64,000 bases of DNA from Mycolicibacterium sphagni. Its GTDB lineage: Bacteria > Actinomycetota > Actinomycetes > Mycobacteriales > Mycobacteriaceae. The notes under the pieces are model-generated. The model did no database searches. It was not told where the DNA came from and worked only from the letters and a program-made list of their open reading frames with translations. Below, in pieces: positions 61,379-64,000 of the stretch (its first letter is position 1; every line of letters begins with the position of its first letter). Location of the stretch: the NCBI RefSeq assembly GCF_013337765.1, contig NZ_VBSB01000008.1, positions 310,001-374,000 on the forward strand, written 5' to 3'. The translations under genes were made by a program, and so were the position numbers.

Positions 61379-62400
61379 AGTGCGGCCTCCCAGCGTTTAC
61401 GAAGCGCAGCAAGCCCAGCCTCGGTGGGCCTGCCGAGTGCTCGCACCCGGGCGATGCCGCCGTCGGGGTAGGCCTGCACCCTGATCGCGGTGATCGCAGC
61501 GGCGTCCACTACAAAGACCTGCCGAGCGTCCGCGAGCAGCCGGGTGCGGGGCAGCACGATCTCGTCGAATGACAGTGCCCACCAGGGCCGCCCAGAGCTC
61601 GGCCGGTCTCGGGTGCCCCGCACACAGACTTCCCGCGAGGCGTTGAACACGAAGTAGGAGGTGTCGATTTCGACGCGATCGAGATCGGTCGCTGTCAGGA
61701 AAGAGATCGTCACCGCGTCGTGGGTGTCAGGCCCGATGTCTCGCCTGCGCCGGGCCTCCCAGCCCGCCCCCATGTTGTGCGGCCGGTCGGCCGAGATCAG
61801 TGAGTTGGCGTCGGAGTAGAAGGTGTCGCTGCAGTGTTCGAGTCGCCCGCCCTGCTCGGCTCCTGAGACCTCGACGGTGACTCCGGACCAGAGCGCCGGA
61901 TCGGGGACGGGATCGCCGTGAGCGCGCAGCCTGGCCACGCCGCCATCGGAGGTGATCACCAATTTGAGATGGGTGTACCGGCGCGGGTCGGTGATCGCGA
62001 TCGGGTTGCGCGCGTCGGCCTTCAGGGGTGTCGACGGCGCCAGCAGCCGCCAATCGACCGCTGCGTTGCACGGGTCATCCGCGGCCGCCAGCGTGGCGCC
62101 GTACAACGTGCAGCCGGTGGGATGGTTGCCGGTGAAGAAGCGGGTGTCGACGTCGATCGTGCGCAGCCGGCCCTGGACGCCGAGCCGGATGATGGCCCAA
62201 TCCCCCTGCTGCGCATGCCTGCGAGTCTCCCAGCCGTCGACGACCTCACCACGGAGGTCGAACGTGCCTGGCACGAAATTCGGTTCGGCCGGGTCGATCA
62301 GCCGTTCCTTGAATCCGAACGATTCGTCACTGGCGGCGACGACGCTGCCGCCCACGGCGCGGCAGGCCAGGTCCAGACCCGCGTCCCGTTCGATCGTCAT
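61375..62400 (-). CDS. alc: Allantoicase
   Basis: Enzyme of purine degradation, 341 residues, hydrolysing allantoate to ureidoglycolate and urea. The protein shows two allantoicase repeats: WETRRHAQQGDWAIIRLG with HLKLVITSDGGVARLRAHG in the first, and WEARRRRDIGPDTHDAVTI with RVQAYPDGGIARVRALG in the second. ATG 62400 overlaps the racemase stop; the frame extends upstream through the racemase gene without support. Confidence 0.93.
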   Translation of the reverse strand: MTIERDAGLDLACRAVGGSVVAASDESFGFKERLIDPAEPNFVPGTFDLRGEVVDGWETRRHAQQGDWAIIRLGVQGRLRTIDVDTRFFTGNHPTGCTLYGATLAAADDPCNAAVDWRLLAPSTPLKADARNPIAITDPRRYTHLKLVITSDGGVARLRAHGDPVPDPALWSGVTVEVSGAEQGGRLEHCSDTFYSDANSLISADRPHNMGAGWEARRRRDIGPDTHDAVTISFLTATDLDRVEIDTSYFVFNASREVCVRGTRDRPSSGRPWWALSFDEIVLPRTRLLADARQVFVVDAAAITAIRVQAYPDGGIARVRALGRPTEAGLAALRKRWEAAL

Positions 62401-63143
62401 AGGTCCAGCGCCTTCGATAGTGGCCAATGCGTGCGCGCGTTGGCCGGTCCTGGTGCGTACACCCCGGCCTTGCTGGTCGACAAGCCCAACCCGACCAGCA
62501 TCTGGGCCAGGCCGACCGCCGCGGCCACCCCGTCGACAGCGGGTACGCCCAGCGCATCGGTGATCGCCCCGGTCACCCCGGCCATGCCCGCGCAGCCCAG
62601 GCAGATCACATCGGCGCCGTCCTCGCTCACCGCACGTTCGGCTTCGGCGACGATGGCTTTGACGGCGCCTGCCGGATCCGCGTCGACCTCCGCGGTCCCC
62701 AACCCGCACGCCCGCACCGAAGCACAGTGCGCCGCAAGCCCGGCCAGCAACAACCGGTCCTCGATCGGGGCGATCGACCGGGCCAGTGTGGTCACCACGG
62801 AGAACCGCCTGCCGATCAGATGGGCGACGTGGGCGGCGGATTCGGCGATGTCGAGCACGGGAACCTGCAGCATCTCCTGCAGCGCGTCCTTGCCGTGCTC
62901 GCCGAAGCCCGCCAACACCACGGCGTCGGCATCGAAGGTCCCGTTGGCCAACCGGCCCGCGACGACGTCCATCACCCCGACCGCGGACAGATAGCTCTCT
63001 GCTGCGGAGTCGATGGCAACCGCCCCGAAACTCGGCTCCGTGGTGTGGATTTCGGTTCCGGGTGCGGCGGCTGCCCGAGCTGCCGCGTCGATTTCGGCGC
63101 TCATCGTCGCCGACGTGTTGGGGTTGAGCACCAGGATCTTCAT
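62397..63143 (-). CDS. Asp/Glu/hydantoin (allantoin) racemase family protein
   Basis: Protein of 248 residues, probably interconverting allantoin enantiomers for the neighbouring allantoinase. The start MKILVLNPNTSATMS is the hydantoin-racemase pattern. The second catalytic cysteine is present in CLGCAGMAGVT, near residue 183. The first is not: the usual cysteine position reads AGFGEHGKD, with glycine. The four-base overlap with the allantoinase stop shows coupling. Confidence 0.85.
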   Translation of the reverse strand: MKILVLNPNTSATMSAEIDAAARAAAAPGTEIHTTEPSFGAVAIDSAAESYLSAVGVMDVVAGRLANGTFDADAVVLAGFGEHGKDALQEMLQVPVLDIAESAAHVAHLIGRRFSVVTTLARSIAPIEDRLLLAGLAAHCASVRACGLGTAEVDADPAGAVKAIVAEAERAVSEDGADVICLGCAGMAGVTGAITDALGVPAVDGVAAAVGLAQMLVGLGLSTSKAGVYAPGPANARTHWPLSKALDL

Positions 63144-64000
63144 GCGGGCTCCCGTACCCCTGCGCAGAGCAGCTCGCCTCGGGTGTTCTCGTCCACCACC
63201 CGGCCGCCGCGCCACATCTGGCGCACCGCGCCGGTCAGTTCGACGCCTTCGTATGGCGTGAGCGGATGCCGGTGATGTAGTTCGTCGCCGCGCACCACCC
63301 ATGCCGCGTCGGGGTCGAACACACAGAAGTCGGCCCGCCGGCCGGCGGTGATCACGCCACGGTCGGTCAGGCCGGCCAGCGCGGCGGGTGCCTGCGCCAT
63401 CCACCGGCACACGTCGGGCAGCCCGAAACCGGCGCGCACGGCCTGCGTCCACAGCGCGGGCAGCGCGATCTGCAACGAGCTGATACCGCCGAAGGCCCGG
63501 CCGAAGTCGCCGCCGTGCAGATCCTTGTGTTCCGGGGCGCACGGTGAGTGGTCGGAGACCACCATGTCCAGGGTGCCGTCGGCCAGCGCAGCCCAGAGCA
63601 GGGAACGGTTCTCCTCACCGCGAATGGGCGGGCACGCGGCGAAGACCGTGCCGCCGTCGGGGATGCTCTGGGCGGCGAAAGTCAGGTAGTGCGGACACGT
63701 TTCGGCGGTCACGGGCAACCCCGCTCGCTTGGCCTCGGCGATCAGCGGCAGCGTGGCCGCGCTGGAGACGTGCACGATGTGGGCCCGAGCACCGGTGTCG
63801 GCGACGGCGTCGAGCACGATCCGCACCGCATCCTGCTCGACGGCGTCGGGCCGCGACCGCAGGAAGTCGCCGTAGTCGCGGCCCGCTGCCGGTGGGCAGC
63901 CGGCCAGCACCCTTGCGCTCTCGGCGTGTACCAGCAGCACCGAATCAAGTTCGGCGACAACAGCCATCGCCGCCCTGAACTCGGCCACGTCGAGCGGCGG
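63140..64000 (-). CDS. allB: Allantoinase, 5' end beyond the window
   Basis: Zinc amidohydrolase of the dihydropyrimidinase/allantoinase family that opens the allantoin ring to allantoate. The visible 286 codons are the C-terminal two thirds: HIVHVSSAATLPLIAEAKR, the metal-ligand region TAETCPHYLTF, VVSDHSPCAPEHK with the metal Asp, and the C-terminal ITAGRRADFCVFDP. The frame is open through the right edge, so the N-terminal HxH motif and the start lie outside. Confidence 0.92.
   Translation of the reverse strand, partial: PPLDVAEFRAAMAVVAELDSVLLVHAESARVLAGCPPAAGRDYGDFLRSRPDAVEQDAVRIVLDAVADTGARAHIVHVSSAATLPLIAEAKRAGLPVTAETCPHYLTFAAQSIPDGGTVFAACPPIRGEENRSLLWAALADGTLDMVVSDHSPCAPEHKDLHGGDFGRAFGGISSLQIALPALWTQAVRAGFGLPDVCRWMAQAPAALAGLTDRGVITAGRRADFCVFDPDAAWVVRGDELHHRHPLTPYEGVELTGAVRQMWRGGRVVDENTRGELLCAGVREPA

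Overview
The window is high-GC and densely packed. Gene content and order match the Mycobacterium tuberculosis block from about Rv1859 down to Rv1814 (modB, Rv1856c, Rv1855c, ndh, ureDGFCBA, Rv1847, blaI/blaR, gnd1, guaB1, Rv1842c/Rv1841c, glcB, Rv1836c, lipZ, gcvB, Rv1830-Rv1822, secA2, Rv1819c, Rv1817, Rv1816, Rv1815, erg3). Blocks resembling Rv1781c (malQ), Rv2434c/Rv2435c and an allantoin-degradation operon follow. This points to a non-tuberculous, probably rapidly growing mycobacterium (Mycolicibacterium type). No tRNA, rRNA, CRISPR array, insertion sequence or prophage was seen. Comparisons with M. tuberculosis are from memory; no search was run.

Layout. 1-4.5 kb: molybdate permease (cut by the window edge), an SDR, a luciferase-like oxidoreductase, type II NADH dehydrogenase and a haemophore-like protein. 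4.6-10.3 kb: a PrrB-like histidine kinase without a response regulator, then the complete urease operon on the minus strand (ureABC structural, ureFGD accessory). 10.3-13.3 kb: a thioesterase; a strong candidate for the IdeR-controlled iron-sparing small RNA MrsI (sigma-A promoter, iron box in the spacer, terminator hairpin); a FhuF-like gene behind two iron boxes; and the BlaI/BlaR regulator-protease pair. 13.3-24 kb: gnd, guaB1 (GMP reductase), a 44-codon ORF coupled to two CorC/HlyC-type CBS membrane proteins, a conserved actinobacterial protein, malate synthase and a VWA/solute-binding membrane protein. 24-36.8 kb: LipZ-like hydrolase, two small exported or membrane proteins, then the minus-strand glycine-cleavage, signalling and envelope block: gcvP behind a glycine riboswitch, two MerR regulators, a bifunctional-nuclease-family protein, GarA, gcvH, two DUF881 proteins flanking a small basic membrane protein, a CDP-alcohol phosphatidyltransferase and SecA2. 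36.8-50 kb: aromatic-ring-type monooxygenase, the Rv1819c-type ABC transporter, flavoprotein/glyoxalase/TetR genes, an F420-type nitroreductase-like protein, a secreted serine protease, an amine-oxidase-like flavoprotein, a KhtT/KhtU-like cation/proton antiporter pair, a sterol-desaturase-like protein and a carboxylesterase. 50-56 kb: a two-gene SMR efflux pair, an MFS transporter, malQ, a Nudix hydrolase, a second luciferase-like oxidoreductase and a SnoaL-like protein. 56-64 kb: an MscS channel with a cyclic-nucleotide-like domain overlapping a receptor cyclase, then an operon of allantoinase, hydantoin/allantoin racemase, allantoicase, an unknown protein and a 2-oxoglutarate/Fe(II)-type oxygenase.

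How the parts fit. Nitrogen salvage is prominent: the allantoin operon would yield ureidoglycolate and urea, and the urease could release ammonia. Central carbon functions (malate synthase, 6-phosphogluconate dehydrogenase, glycine cleavage, GarA) sit together. Iron control is concentrated at 10.8-11.75 kb. The most interesting points are the MrsI candidate beside an IdeR-controlled FhuF-like gene; the cyclase/MscS pair, in which both the catalytic and the nucleotide-binding motifs look degenerate; the palindromic -10 shared by the divergent, apparently leaderless secA2 and monooxygenase genes; and the unpartnered PrrB paralogue.
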